From positions 62,001-126,000 of the forward strand of contig NZ_JABXOF010000011.1 in NCBI RefSeq assembly GCF_013375155.1: a stretch of 64,000 nt of DNA, in the 5' to 3' direction. The notes under the pieces are model-generated. The model was not told the DNA's origin. It saw only the letters and a list, made by a program, of their open reading frames with translations, and did no database searches. Positions 30,965 to 41,776 of this stretch are shown one piece after another (the stretch's first letter is position 1; the number at the start of each line of letters is the position of its first letter). The stretch is from Serratia ureilytica (GTDB taxonomy: Bacteria > Pseudomonadota > Gammaproteobacteria > Enterobacterales > Enterobacteriaceae). The translations under genes were made by a program, and so were the position numbers.

Positions 30965-31729
30965 TCAGCTTTCGCTGGTAAATTCGTACATGTCGCTGCG
31001 GCAGAAGCTTTCGCTGTATTCGATAGGCTTCTTGCGGTGGTCGAACAGCGTCTGGCGCACGATCAGCAGCGGCATCGGTTCTGATAATTGCAGCGCCCGG
31101 CGGATGTCGTCATCGGCCATGGCCGCGCTGACCTGGCTGCGCAGCGATCCCATCTCCACGTTATTTCGGCGGAAGTAGTCATAGAGCGAGATGCCAATCT
31201 CGTCGACGTTGGCAATCGCCGCCACCACCACGTAGGACACCGCCACCGACATCGGCTGCCGATCGAGAAAGTGGATACGTTTGAGTTGATAGAGCGGCGT
31301 TCCGGTCGCCAGCTGGAGCTTTTCCGCCAGTTCGGCGCTGGCCGGCACCCGTTCGCGGCTGAGCCATTGCGTGTCCGGCCGGCGCCCTTGTTGCATCACC
31401 TCGCGCGAGAACCCTTTGACGTCCGCTAATGAATAGCGCAGCTTCGGCGCGGGCCGTTGCGCCTGGATGAAAGTGCCGTAACCGCGTGAACGGACGATGA
31501 TGCCGTCTTGCTCGAGACAGGCCAGCGCTTTGCGCACCGTGATGCGCGAGATGCCGAGCCGTTCGGTAAACAGACGCTCGCTGGGCAGGAAATCCCCCGC
31601 GTTCAGCAATCCTTGCTCGATGGCCTGGCGCACCGAGGCGTTAAAGCGCAGATACAGCGGCATCGCGCCCGCGCTGGCCAGATCCTGCAGCAGTTTTTCC
31701 AGCAGACGCTGGTTGGTCTCCTTGCTCAT
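30965..31729 (-). CDS. yegW: GntR/HutC-family regulator (YegW-like)
   Basis: A 254-residue regulator. The N-terminal winged helix (about 20-90) has PLYLRFNASVRQAIEQG and the recognition segment LGISRITVRKALACLEQDGIIVRSRGYGTFI. The C-terminal UTRA effector domain (about 100-250) has the HutC-type GTPLYQLKRIHFLDRQPMSVAVSYV and RQTLFDHRKKPIEYSESFCRSDMYEF. It is convergent with the yegU-like gene with only 4 bp between stops, and divergent from the MocR gene. Control of yegU is likely from E. coli context but not shown. Confidence 0.87.
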   Translation of the reverse strand: MSKETNQRLLEKLLQDLASAGAMPLYLRFNASVRQAIEQGLLNAGDFLPSERLFTERLGISRITVRKALACLEQDGIIVRSRGYGTFIQAQRPAPKLRYSLADVKGFSREVMQQGRRPDTQWLSRERVPASAELAEKLQLATGTPLYQLKRIHFLDRQPMSVAVSYVVVAAIANVDEIGISLYDYFRRNNVEMGSLRSQVSAAMADDDIRRALQLSEPMPLLIVRQTLFDHRKKPIEYSESFCRSDMYEFTSES

Positions 31730-31868
31730 AGCCGACGGAAATCCTGTAACCTCAATGCAATGGCTTATTTAAGGGGATTTCGCCGGGCAGCGCAACTGCC
31801 GCCGCCGAGGGGATGAAATAAGGTAGAGTAGTGTGCAATCGCCCCGAGTTTGGAGAAACAGACAGCCC

Positions 31869-33383
31869 ATGAGTGACCACCCATCCTGCGCGGACGACGC
31901 GGCAATCCTGGCGGCCTTCACCCAGCAGCGTCAGCAGGGGTTGACCCGACGTTCGGCGCTGCATCAGGCCCTGTTGCGGCTCATCACCGCCGGGGAACTG
32001 CCGTGGCGGGCGAAGCTGCCGCCAAGCCGCGCATTGGCGCCCCGGCTGGGAGTGGCGCGCGATACGGTGGAGCAGACCTACGCGCGGCTGGAGGCGGAGG
32101 GATACATCAGCCGGGCGGTGGGGCGAGGCAGCTATGTTCGCTATCGCTGCGATACGTTGCTCGGCCGTGAACTGCTGGCGACGCAGGCGGGCCAGGAGGC
32201 GCGGCTGGCGGAACGCGAGCTAAGCGATCGCGGCCGGGCGTTGCTGGCGGTCAGCCATACGCCGCACACCAGCCGTCAGGCGTCGCTGACGCCCTCGCTG
32301 GCGGATCTGCGGGCGTTTCCCATCGATTCGTGGCTGCAGTGGGAAAAGCAGGCGCTGCGGCGGCACGGCGAGCGGCTGTTGGGGTATGCCGATCCGCAGG
32401 GCTTGCCGGAGCTGCGTGCGGAGATCGCGCACTATTTGCAGCGGGAGCGGGGCGTCAAGGCGACGGCGGAGCAGGTGATCGTGGTCACCAGCTCTCAGCA
32501 GGCGCTGGCGCTGTGCACGCAGGTGCTGTTCGATCCCGGCGATGCGGTATTCGTCGAAGAGCCGGGTTACCAGGGGGCGAAAAAACTGGTGCAGTCGGCG
32601 GGGCTGCAGGCGCGGCCGATCGGCATTGATGAGCAAGGGCTGGACGTCGGGCAACTGATGCAGGCTTCGGGGGGCGGGCGGGGCGTTTACATCACGCCGT
32701 CCCATCATTACCCGCTGGGATACTCGCTGAGCCTCGAGCGGCGCCTGGCGCTGTTGCAGTGGGCCCAGAGCCGGCGGGCCTGGATCATCGAAGACGATTA
32801 CGACGCCGAGTTCAACTACGATCGACAAACCAAGGCGGCGCTGCAGGGGCTGGACAGCGGCGGGCGCACGCTGTACATCGGCACCTTCAGCAAGACGCTG
32901 TTTCCGGGGTTGCGCATCGGTTTTATGATCGCGCCGCCGCAGCTGGTGCGGCCATTGGTCGCCGCCAGGCAGTTTCAGGACGGCTACACGTCGGCACTGG
33001 CGCAGATGACGCTGTTCCACTGCCTGCACGAGGGCGGCTACGCCGAGCATCTGCGCAATATGCGTACGCTGTACAAGGCGAGGCTGGACGTCCTGTACGA
33101 CGCGGTGCATCGCCATCTCGCGCCCTGGACGCGCCCGGCCTTGCCGCAGGGTGGCCTGCAGCTGGTTTGCCCGCTGGCGGATGCGGCGACGGAGCGGCGG
33201 CTGGTGACGGCGGCGGCCGAGCGGGGAATACGATTGTACGGCCTGGCGGATTTCTACACCGGCGCGCCGCAGCGCGGGGCGCTGGTGCTCGGTTTCTCGG
33301 CCTATGCGCCGGACGAGATCGTGCGCTTTATCGCCACGCTGGCGCAGGTGTTCAACGCGCTGCCGCGGGAAAACGGCGGTTAA
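31869..33383 (+). CDS. MocR-type regulator (GntR HTH fused to aminotransferase fold)
   Basis: A 504-residue PdxR/GabR-like fusion. The N-terminal winged helix (about 15-85) contains PPSRALAPRLGVARDTVEQTYARLEAEGYISRAVGRGSYV. The fold-type I aminotransferase domain (about 130-500) keeps the PLP lysine in YIGTFSKTLFPGLRIGFMI (near residue 345) and the DDYDAEFNYD aspartate, so it should bind PLP. MocR proteins sense PLP or amino compounds. ATG 31869 gives MSDHPSCADD; a GTG at 31833 is an alternative. It is followed by two acetyltransferase genes in the same direction, the most likely targets. Confidence 0.88.
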   Translation: MSDHPSCADDAAILAAFTQQRQQGLTRRSALHQALLRLITAGELPWRAKLPPSRALAPRLGVARDTVEQTYARLEAEGYISRAVGRGSYVRYRCDTLLGRELLATQAGQEARLAERELSDRGRALLAVSHTPHTSRQASLTPSLADLRAFPIDSWLQWEKQALRRHGERLLGYADPQGLPELRAEIAHYLQRERGVKATAEQVIVVTSSQQALALCTQVLFDPGDAVFVEEPGYQGAKKLVQSAGLQARPIGIDEQGLDVGQLMQASGGGRGVYITPSHHYPLGYSLSLERRLALLQWAQSRRAWIIEDDYDAEFNYDRQTKAALQGLDSGGRTLYIGTFSKTLFPGLRIGFMIAPPQLVRPLVAARQFQDGYTSALAQMTLFHCLHEGGYAEHLRNMRTLYKARLDVLYDAVHRHLAPWTRPALPQGGLQLVCPLADAATERRLVTAAAERGIRLYGLADFYTGAPQRGALVLGFSAYAPDEIVRFIATLAQVFNALPRENGG

Positions 33384-33413
33384 AATTGGTCTGCTCGGCG
33401 TTTTGAATTGGTC
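33384..33413 (+). promoter_or_regulatory. 22-bp-phased direct repeat, candidate MocR operator
   Basis: AATTGGTC occurs at 33384-33391 and again at 33406-33413, 22 bp apart (two helical turns), between the MocR gene and the first acetyltransferase gene. MocR proteins are known to bind direct repeats on one helix face. An adjacent dyad TACACCG / CGGTGTA (33419-33425 and 33434-33440) follows. Confidence 0.55.
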
Positions 33414-33499
33414 CGTATTACACCGTCGCTGCGCGGTGTATCCTGCCGCTATTCGGTTATTTCCCTAATGGAAATAATATCTTAACCCCGTGAGGCGCT

Positions 33500-33952
33500 A
33501 TGAACCCATCAAATCGTGAAGTGACTATCCGCAGAATCAATGGCGACGACAGAGCGCAATGGCTGGCGTTGTGGCAGGGCTATCTCGACTTCTACCGCGC
33601 CGACGTGGCGCCGCAGGTGACCGATCGCACCTTCGAACGGTTGGGGCAGGATGAACAGGTGTACGGGCTGGTGGCGGAGGATGCCGACGGCCGGCTGCTG
33701 GGGCTGATGAACCTGGTATTCCATCCGTCCACCTGGAGCGCGGTGGGCTATTGTTATATCGAAGATCTCTTTGTGTCGCCGCAGGCGCGCGGCCATAAAG
33801 TGTCGGAAAAACTGTTCGAACAGGCGTATCGGCTGGCGGAGGCGCGCGGCAGCGATCGGGTCTATTGGATGACTCAGGAGTACAACGCGCCGGCGCGTTC
33901 GCTGTACGACAAAATCGGCAGAAGAAGTTCGTTTATCGTTTATACCCGTTAA
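33500..33952 (+). CDS. GNAT-family N-acetyltransferase
   Basis: A 150-residue single-domain GNAT protein. It starts NREVTIRRINGDDRAQWLALWQGYLDFY. The acetyl-CoA pyrophosphate loop is in DLFVSPQARGHKVSEKLFEQAYRLA (Q/RxxGxG/A region, here ARGHKVS, near residue 98). It ends with the usual ARSLYDKIGRRSSFIVYTR segment. Genes of this type often lie beside MocR regulators and may acetylate small amines, but the substrate is not known. It lies 116 bp after the MocR gene and 15 bp before a second GNAT gene, so the two probably form one transcript. Confidence 0.9.
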   Translation: MNPSNREVTIRRINGDDRAQWLALWQGYLDFYRADVAPQVTDRTFERLGQDEQVYGLVAEDADGRLLGLMNLVFHPSTWSAVGYCYIEDLFVSPQARGHKVSEKLFEQAYRLAEARGSDRVYWMTQEYNAPARSLYDKIGRRSSFIVYTR

Positions 33953-33967
33953 CCGCAGGAGGCGCGT

Positions 33968-34672
33968 ATGGCAATGAATCGTTATGGTCAGCCGATTGGC
34001 GAACCGATGCCGGATTGGCAGCCGGCTCGCCGCCCGGGCGGCGCAACGCTCGGCGGGCGTTTCTGTTCACTGGCGCCGCTCGAGCCGCAGCGGGATTACG
34101 CCGCGCTGTACGATGCTTTCCAGCTGGCGCCGGACGGCCGCGACTGGACCTATCTGTCTATCGAACGGCCCGATACGCCGGCGGCGATGCTGCAGCATCT
34201 GGAGACGCTGCAGGCCAACCCGACGCTGGTCAACCTGACGGTGTTCGACGCCGCCAGCGACGCGCCAGTGGGTACGGTGGCGCTGATGCGCATCGACGAG
34301 GCCAACGGCGTGCTGGAGATCGGCCACGTCAGCTGGTCGCCGTTGATGAAACAGCGCTCCAGCGCCACCGAGGCCATCGCGCTGCTGCTGCGCTATGCCT
34401 TCGACACGCTGGGTTACCGCCGCTGCGAGTGGAAGTGCGACAGCCATAACGCGCCATCGCGCCAGGCCGCGCTGCGCTTGGGCTTTCGCTACGAGGGCAA
34501 CTTCCGCTTTGCGGTGATCGTCAAGGGGCGCAGCCGGGATACCGACTGGTTCGCCATCACCGCCGACCGGTGGCCGGCGGTGCGGCAGGCGCTGGCGCGC
34601 TGGCTGAGCGCGGACAACTTCGATGCGCAGGGGCGGCAGATAGCCCGGCTGCAGGTGTTGCGCGGCGAATAA
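33968..34672 (+). CDS. GNAT-family N-acetyltransferase (RimJ/RimL-like)
   Basis: A 234-residue GNAT protein of the RimJ/RimL-like group. Visible features are the substrate strand LEIGHVSWSPLMKQRSSATEAIALLLRYAFDTLGYRRCEWKCDSHN (acetyl-CoA loop near QRSSATEA) and the following SRQAALRLGFRYEGNFRFAVIVKGRSRDTDWFAI. It has an N-terminal extension (RYGQPIGEPMPDWQPARRP) common in this subgroup. The ribosome binding site GCAGGAGGC lies just upstream, 15 bp after the previous gene. A strong terminator follows. Substrate unknown. Confidence 0.9.
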   Translation: MAMNRYGQPIGEPMPDWQPARRPGGATLGGRFCSLAPLEPQRDYAALYDAFQLAPDGRDWTYLSIERPDTPAAMLQHLETLQANPTLVNLTVFDAASDAPVGTVALMRIDEANGVLEIGHVSWSPLMKQRSSATEAIALLLRYAFDTLGYRRCEWKCDSHNAPSRQAALRLGFRYEGNFRFAVIVKGRSRDTDWFAITADRWPAVRQALARWLSADNFDAQGRQIARLQVLRGE

Positions 34673-34680
34673 TAAGCAAC

Positions 34681-34705
34681 AAGGCGGCCCGCGGGCCGCC
34701 TTTTT
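34681..34705 (+). terminator. Intrinsic terminator after the GNAT pair
   Basis: AAGGCGGCCC and GGGCCGCCTT pair around GC, followed by TTTTT. It lies 8 bp after the stop of the second GNAT gene and 18 bp before the purB stop. The A-rich left side is short, so it mainly serves the plus strand. Confidence 0.9.
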
Positions 34706-34723
34706 ATGGTCAGGCTAAAGCGC

Positions 34724-36743
<2,020 letters not shown>

Positions 36744-37074
36744 GATGACTCCTGTAAACGCGGTGAACGGTACATGGCTTACTGTATAAGGTTGTGCGTA
36801 TCGCCAGGGTAACGGCGGCGGCCGCGAACGGTAACGATCGGGCGTGGCTGTAACAACGATGACAACGAATGCCGCGGATCATGCCATAAAATTGAGGGTA
36901 AACCCAGCGTCTAATACGCCTGTGGCGAGGCGGATGCGCCGTGCGGCGCAGAACTGCGCAAATAGACGGCGAAAATCGCCGGTGGCGCGGCACGAACTTA
37001 TTGTTGCGGCGGCAAATAAAGTGCGGCGGCTGCATCTATACTGCCAACGTGACCCCTCAAATAAAGACCTTTAT
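36744..37074. other. hflD / kup divergent intergenic region
   Basis: No gene is supported in 331 bp. A TATACT at 37037-37042 is a possible kup -10; no good -35 is visible. This region must also supply the hflD-purB promoter, because the mnmA gene that precedes hflD in E. coli has been moved away by kup. Confidence 0.45.
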
Positions 37075-38943
37075 ATGCACGTAAAAAACAAGCAGCCGCT
37101 GCCGGCGGTGACGCTGGCGGCCATCGGCGTGGTGTACGGCGATATCGGCACCAGCCCGCTGTATACCCTGCGCGAATGCCTGACGGCGGAAGAAGGGATC
37201 ACCCTGACGCCGACGTCGATCTACGGCTTTCTGTCATTGATTTTCTGGCTGTTGACGCTGGTGGTGTCGATCAAATACGTCTGCTTCGTGATGCGCGCCG
37301 ACAACGACGGTGAAGGGGGAATTCTGACGCTGATGTCGCTGGCGATCCGCAAGCTGGATGCGCGCTGGGTGCCGGCGGCGGTGCTGGTCGGGCTGGTGGG
37401 CGGCAGCTTCTTTTATGGCGATGGGGTGATTACCCCGGCCATTTCGGTGCTCTCGGCTATCGAAGGCCTGCAGATTATTGCCCCCGAGCTGGACAGCTTT
37501 ATCGTGCCGCTGTCGCTGCTGGTGTTGACCGCGCTGTTCGCGATCCAGAAACACGGCACCGGCAGCGTCGGCAAACTGTTCGCCCCGGCGATGGTCATCT
37601 GGTTCCTGACGCTGGCGCTGCTCGGCATCGGCGGCATTTTGCATCACCCCGGCGTGCTGCGGGCGCTGAACCCTTACTGGGCGGTGAATTTCTTCCTCGA
37701 GTACAAGGCAGTGTCGTTCTTCGCGCTGGGCATGGTGGTGCTGTCGGTCACCGGCGCCGAAGCGCTGTACGCCGACATGGGCCACTTCGGCAAAAAACCG
37801 ATCCGCCTGGCGTGGTTTACGCTGGTGGCGCCGGCGCTGGTGCTGAACTACTTCGGCCAGGGGGCGCTGCTGTTGGCCAACCCGGCGGCAATCAATAACC
37901 CGTTCTTCCTGCTGGCGCCCACCTGGGCGCTGATCCCGCTGCTGGTGATCGCCACGTTGGCGACGGTGATCGCCTCGCAGGCGGTGATCTCCGGCGTCTT
38001 CTCCCTGACGCGCCAGGCGGTGCGGCTGGGCTACCTGCCGCCGATGCGCATCATCTATACCTCCGATCAGGAGTCCGGGCAGATCTACATTCCGGTGGTG
38101 AACTGGCTGTTGTTCGCGGCGGTGTTGATCGTGATTATCAGTTTTAAACACTCCAGCAACCTGGCCTCGGCTTACGGCATCGTGGTGACCGGCACCATGC
38201 TGCTGTCGTCGATTTTGCTGAGCATCGTGGCGGTGAAAAACTGGGGCTGGCCGCGCTATCTGGGTGGGCTGATGCTGCTTGCCATGCTGTGCATCGACGT
38301 GCCGCTGTTCGGCGCCAACCTGATCAAACTGGCGACCGGCGGCTGGCTGCCGGTGGCGCTGGGGTTGATCATTCTGCTGATCATGCTGACCTGGAAGACC
38401 GAGCGCTCGCGCCTGATCCGCCGGCTGCGCGACAACCAGGAAGGGCTGACCGCGCTGATCGAGTCGCTGGAGAAGGCGCCGCCGAAGCGGGTGCCGGGCA
38501 CCGCGGTGTTTATGGAGCGCACGCCGCATGCGGTGCCGCTGGTGCTGCTGCATAACCTGAAGCACAACAAGGTGTTGCATGAGCGCGTGGTGCTGCTGAC
38601 TATCGTGACTACCGACATGCCGTATGTGCACAACGTGCAGCGGGTGGCGATCGAACAGCTGTCGACGAGCTTTTGGCGGGTGGTGGCGAGCTACGGCTGG
38701 CGCGAAACGCCCAACGTGACGGATATCCTTTATCGCTGCGGCCTGGAGGGGATGAGTTTCACCATGAACGAGACCTCGTTCTTCATGTCGCGCGATACGC
38801 TGGTATTGGGCAAGCGCCCCTGGTATCTGCGCGTACGCGGCAAGGTGTTCCAGCTGTTGCAGCGCAACGCGCTGCGGGCGCCGGATCTGTTCGAAATCCC
38901 GCCAAACCGGGTGATCGAACTGGGGGCGCAGGTGGAATTCTGA
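37075..38943 (+). CDS. kup: Low-affinity potassium uptake protein Kup
   Basis: A 622-residue K+:H+ symporter, the same length as E. coli Kup (TrkD). About 12 helices fill residues 10-440. The family signature [19 protein letters not shown] begins near residue 17, and [11 protein letters not shown] follows in the sixth-helix region. The cytoplasmic C-terminal domain (about 450-622) contains [32 protein letters not shown] and the [16 protein letters not shown] end. I use ATG 37075; the frame is open upstream for 77 codons without a family match. In E. coli kup lies next to the rbs operon, not here. Confidence 0.97.
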   Translation: MHVKNKQPLPAVTLAAIGVVYGDIGTSPLYTLRECLTAEEGITLTPTSIYGFLSLIFWLLTLVVSIKYVCFVMRADNDGEGGILTLMSLAIRKLDARWVPAAVLVGLVGGSFFYGDGVITPAISVLSAIEGLQIIAPELDSFIVPLSLLVLTALFAIQKHGTGSVGKLFAPAMVIWFLTLALLGIGGILHHPGVLRALNPYWAVNFFLEYKAVSFFALGMVVLSVTGAEALYADMGHFGKKPIRLAWFTLVAPALVLNYFGQGALLLANPAAINNPFFLLAPTWALIPLLVIATLATVIASQAVISGVFSLTRQAVRLGYLPPMRIIYTSDQESGQIYIPVVNWLLFAAVLIVIISFKHSSNLASAYGIVVTGTMLLSSILLSIVAVKNWGWPRYLGGLMLLAMLCIDVPLFGANLIKLATGGWLPVALGLIILLIMLTWKTERSRLIRRLRDNQEGLTALIESLEKAPPKRVPGTAVFMERTPHAVPLVLLHNLKHNKVLHERVVLLTIVTTDMPYVHNVQRVAIEQLSTSFWRVVASYGWRETPNVTDILYRCGLEGMSFTMNETSFFMSRDTLVLGKRPWYLRVRGKVFQLLQRNALRAPDLFEIPPNRVIELGAQVEF

Positions 38944-38944
38944 A

Positions 38945-38979
38945 TAAAAAAAACGCTGCGGTAAACGCAGCGTTTTTCT
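38945..38979. terminator. Bidirectional terminator kup / mnmA
   Basis: The 10-bp stem AAACGCTGCG / CGCAGCGTTT has a GTAAA loop, with an A-run before and T-run after it. It can end transcripts from both convergent genes. Confidence 0.93.
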
Positions 38980-38994
38980 TGGGCGGCAGGCGAA

Positions 38995-40095
38995 CTACGC
39001 CAGGCGCTGTTCGATGATGCCGCCGCCGAGGCAGATTTCGCCCTGGTAGAACACCGCCGACTGGCCGGGGGTGACGGCAGAGACCGGCTCGTCGAAACGC
39101 ACTTCGATGCGTTCGTCGTCGAGCGGGGTCACGGTGCAAGGGATGTCCTGCTGGCGATAGCGGGTCTTCACCGTACAGCGGAACGGGCCGGTCAGCGGCA
39201 GGCGATCCACCCAGTGCAGCTGCTGCGCGATAAGGCCGACTGACATCAGGCGCGGGTGATCGTGCCCTTGCGCGACCACCAGCACGTTATTGGCCACGTC
39301 TTTATCCACCACGTACCACGGATCTTCGCTGCTGTCTTTCAGGCCGCCGATGCCTAACCCTTTGCGCTGGCCCAGGGTGTGATACATCAGGCCCTGGTGT
39401 TCACCGACGGTCTGGCCGTCGACGCTGACGATCGGGCCCGGCTGCGCCGGCAGGTAGCGGCCGAGGAAATCGCGGAATTTGCGCTCGCCGATAAAGCAGA
39501 TGCCGGTGGAGTCTTTCTTCTTGGCGGTGACCAGCTCCAGTTGCTCGGCGATGCGGCGCACCTCCGGCTTCTCCAGTTCCCCAACCGGGAACAGGCTTTG
39601 CGCCACCTGCTCGTGGCTCAGGGTATAGAGGAAGTAGCTCTGATCTTTGTTGCCGTCGACGCCGCGCAGCAGGCGGCTTTTGCCGTCCACGTCCTGGCGG
39701 CGCACGTAATGGCCGGTGGCGATGAAATCGGCCCCCAGGTCTTCGGCGGCGAACTCCAGGAAGGCTTTGAATTTGATTTCTTTATTGCACAGGATGTCCG
39801 GGTTCGGCGTGCGGCCGGCCTTGTATTCTTCCAGGAACAGCTCAAACACGTTGTCCCAGTATTCCGCCGCAAAGTTCACCGTGTGCAGTTCGATGCCCAG
39901 CTTGTCGCAGACCGCTTGCGCGTCGGCCAGATCGGTCGCGGCGGAGCAGTACTCTTCGTCGTCGTCTTCTTCCCAGTTTTTCATGAACAGCCCAGCGACC
40001 TGATAGCCCTGTTGCTGTAACAGATAGGCGGTAACGGAAGAGTCGACGCCGCCGGACATACCGACGATTACTTTTTTCTGGCTGTTGTCTGACAT
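38995..40095 (-). CDS. mnmA: tRNA-specific 2-thiouridylase MnmA
   Basis: A 366-residue enzyme that adds sulfur to U34 of tRNA-Lys, -Glu and -Gln. The PP-loop ATP motif GMSGGVDSS starts near residue 12. The two catalytic cysteines are in [13 protein letters not shown] (near 102) and [13 protein letters not shown] (near 199). The C-terminal beta-barrel ends [12 protein letters not shown]. coli order is mnmA-hflD-purB; here the mnmA transcript ends against kup. Confidence 0.97.
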   Translation of the reverse strand: MSDNSQKKVIVGMSGGVDSSVTAYLLQQQGYQVAGLFMKNWEEDDDEEYCSAATDLADAQAVCDKLGIELHTVNFAAEYWDNVFELFLEEYKAGRTPNPDILCNKEIKFKAFLEFAAEDLGADFIATGHYVRRQDVDGKSRLLRGVDGNKDQSYFLYTLSHEQVAQSLFPVGELEKPEVRRIAEQLELVTAKKKDSTGICFIGERKFRDFLGRYLPAQPGPIVSVDGQTVGEHQGLMYHTLGQRKGLGIGGLKDSSEDPWYVVDKDVANNVLVVAQGHDHPRLMSVGLIAQQLHWVDRLPLTGPFRCTVKTRYRQQDIPCTVTPLDDERIEVRFDEPVSAVTPGQSAVFYQGEICLGGGIIEQRLA

Positions 40096-40201
40096 GGGGA
40101 TCTCACGAACTTGAACACGAACCGTGCTGATAAAAACAAGCGCAGGATTTTACCACGTTGCCCGCGCCGGCGCACTGTTCATCTTGTGCTGCCCGGCGCC
40201 C

Positions 40202-40648
40202 TCAATGCGGCCAGGCGAAGCTGCCGACCAGCGACAGCGGATAGCGCTCCGGCTGCTGGTAGCTGCGAATGCTCTCCGCCACCAGCGCGGAACGCAGGTT
40301 GGGCGCCTGCAAAATCTCGTCGGCGCTCAACCACAGGCAGCGATCGATGTCGTTGTCGTGCGGCTCGGTCGGCAGCGGCTGTTCCAGCTCGATGACGAAG
40401 CAAAAACGCAGGAACGGCGTGCGATCCGGCGCAATCCATTGGTGCAGACGTAAAAATGCCTGCGGGGTGGCGCGGATGCCGGTCTCTTCCCACAGCTCGC
40501 GCTCGGCGGCCTGCACCAGCGTCTCGTCGGCCTCCAGGTGGCCGGCCGGCTGGTTCCACAGCGCTTTGCCGTTGATGGTCTCTTCGACGACCAAAAATTT
40601 GCCGGCGGCGTGCACTACGCAGGCCACGGTGACGTGCGGTTTGAACAT
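40202..40648 (-). CDS. nudJ: Phosphatase NudJ (Nudix)
   Basis: A 148-residue Nudix hydrolase (YmfB) that in E. coli acts on nucleoside tri- and diphosphates and thiamin pyrophosphate-pathway intermediates. The Nudix box [23 protein letters not shown], with the REL-W-EE metal ligands, is at about residues 38-60. The N-terminus [23 protein letters not shown] matches NudJ. It lies upstream of mnmA in the same direction with about 106 bp between, as in E. coli. Confidence 0.93.
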   Translation of the reverse strand: MFKPHVTVACVVHAAGKFLVVEETINGKALWNQPAGHLEADETLVQAAERELWEETGIRATPQAFLRLHQWIAPDRTPFLRFCFVIELEQPLPTEPHDNDIDRCLWLSADEILQAPNLRSALVAESIRSYQQPERYPLSLVGSFAWPH

Positions 40649-40657
40649 GCGGTCTCC

Positions 40658-40996
40658 TTACAGCGGTTTGTCGATGCGCCGATAGATATCGTCCAGCTCG
40701 GCGATGCGGGTGCGGTAGCTTTTGAGCAGACAGGCGGTGTCGCCACCGCACCGCTGGCGTTTTGCCAGCCAGGCCTGCTGGCTGTCCTGCATCGCGCCGC
40801 GCGCGCCCATGGCGAACAGGCCGCGCAGCAATTGGTATTGGGTGGCCATTTGCACATCCAAATCGTTCAGCGTGCGGTTGGCGCAGATGGCTTGCTCATC
40901 GCGGCTTGCCGCCTTGGCGCAGTCGAAGCTGGCGGCCTGGGCGGCGAACGGGGCCGCCAGAGCGGCGAGCAGCAGCGCGATCGGCGTGGATTTCAT
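40658..40996 (-). CDS. DUF1311 / LprI-like periplasmic protein
   Basis: A 112-residue exported protein. A signal peptide (MKSTPIALLLAALAAPFAAQA) ends near residue 21. The mature part carries DUF1311 hallmarks: SFDCAKAASRDEQAICANRTLNDLDVQM and the paired cysteines of QRCGGDTACLLKSYRTRIAELD. LprI of Mycobacterium, of this family, inhibits lysozyme; that function is not shown here. The start at 40996 follows GGAGGCGCC. It is 9 bp from nudJ, an insertion relative to the nudJ-rluE order in E. coli. Confidence 0.85.
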   Translation of the reverse strand: MKSTPIALLLAALAAPFAAQAASFDCAKAASRDEQAICANRTLNDLDVQMATQYQLLRGLFAMGARGAMQDSQQAWLAKRQRCGGDTACLLKSYRTRIAELDDIYRRIDKPL

Positions 40997-41018
40997 GGCG
41001 CCTCCATCAGTTATCGGT

Positions 41019-41645
41019 CTACAGAGAATCGATGCTTTTCCATTCACCAGGCTGCAGTGAGCCCAGCGAAAGATTACCCATACTGTAGCGAATCAGGCGC
41101 AGGGTAGGGAACCCGATATGCGCCGTCATGCGACGCACCTGGCGGTTTCGCCCTTCGAACAGGGTGATTTTCAGCCAACTGGTGGGGATGGATTTACGCT
41201 CGCGGATCGGCGGGTTGCGCGGCCACAGCCACTGCGGCTCGGCTACCAGCTCCACCCCGGCGGGCAGCGTGGGGCCGTCTTTCAGCGTAACGCCGCAGCG
41301 CAATGGCGCCAGATCGCTTTCCTGCGGCGCGCCCTCGACCTGCACATAATAGATTTTGCCGGTGCGCTTGCCCGGCTGGGTGAGCTGCGCCTGCAGCTGG
41401 CCGTCGTTGGTCAGCACCAGCAGCCCTTCGCTGTCGCGATCCAGGCGCCCGGCGGCGTAAACGTCGGGGAAGGGGATGTACTCTTTCAGCGTGGCGCGGC
41501 CGGCTTCGTCGGTGAACTGCGGCAACACGTCGAAGGGCTTGTTGAATAACACAATTCGACGTGGCCCCTTCGGCGCGGCGGGTTTGGCGGCATTCGGCTT
41601 GCTGAATCGTTTAACGTTGTGATTTCTAACAGAGAATTTTTTCAT
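41019..41645 (-). CDS. rluE: 23S rRNA pseudouridine(2457) synthase RluE
   Basis: A 208-residue RsuA-type pseudouridine synthase that modifies U2457 of 23S rRNA. The catalytic Asp is in [19 protein letters not shown] (near residue 70), and the second motif is [11 protein letters not shown] followed by [30 protein letters not shown] chose ATG 41645 ([15 protein letters not shown]). An upstream ATG at 41675 overlaps a TATAAT hexamer on this strand, and a transcript from that promoter would begin downstream of it. Confidence 0.93.
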   Translation of the reverse strand: MKKFSVRNHNVKRFSKPNAAKPAAPKGPRRIVLFNKPFDVLPQFTDEAGRATLKEYIPFPDVYAAGRLDRDSEGLLVLTNDGQLQAQLTQPGKRTGKIYYVQVEGAPQESDLAPLRCGVTLKDGPTLPAGVELVAEPQWLWPRNPPIRERKSIPTSWLKITLFEGRNRQVRRMTAHIGFPTLRLIRYSMGNLSLGSLQPGEWKSIDSL

Positions 41646-41673
41646 AACAGTTGAGATTACGGATGATAAGCGC

Positions 41674-41679
41674 ATTATA
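41674..41679 (-). promoter_or_regulatory. rluE -10 hexamer
   Basis: On the minus strand this reads TATAAT within GTTATAATGCGC. No strong -35 is seen. A dyad AATCCG-TTT-CGGATT (41684-41698) sits where the spacer and upstream region would be, so a regulator could control it. It places the start site about 22 nt before ATG 41645. Confidence 0.6.
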
Positions 41680-41776
41680 ACCGAATCCGTTTCGGATTGG
41701 CGCGGACCGAATATTCAAGTAGTATCTACACGCATCTTACAAAGCATTAACAAAATTGCGCTTGAAGGAGAGGTTG

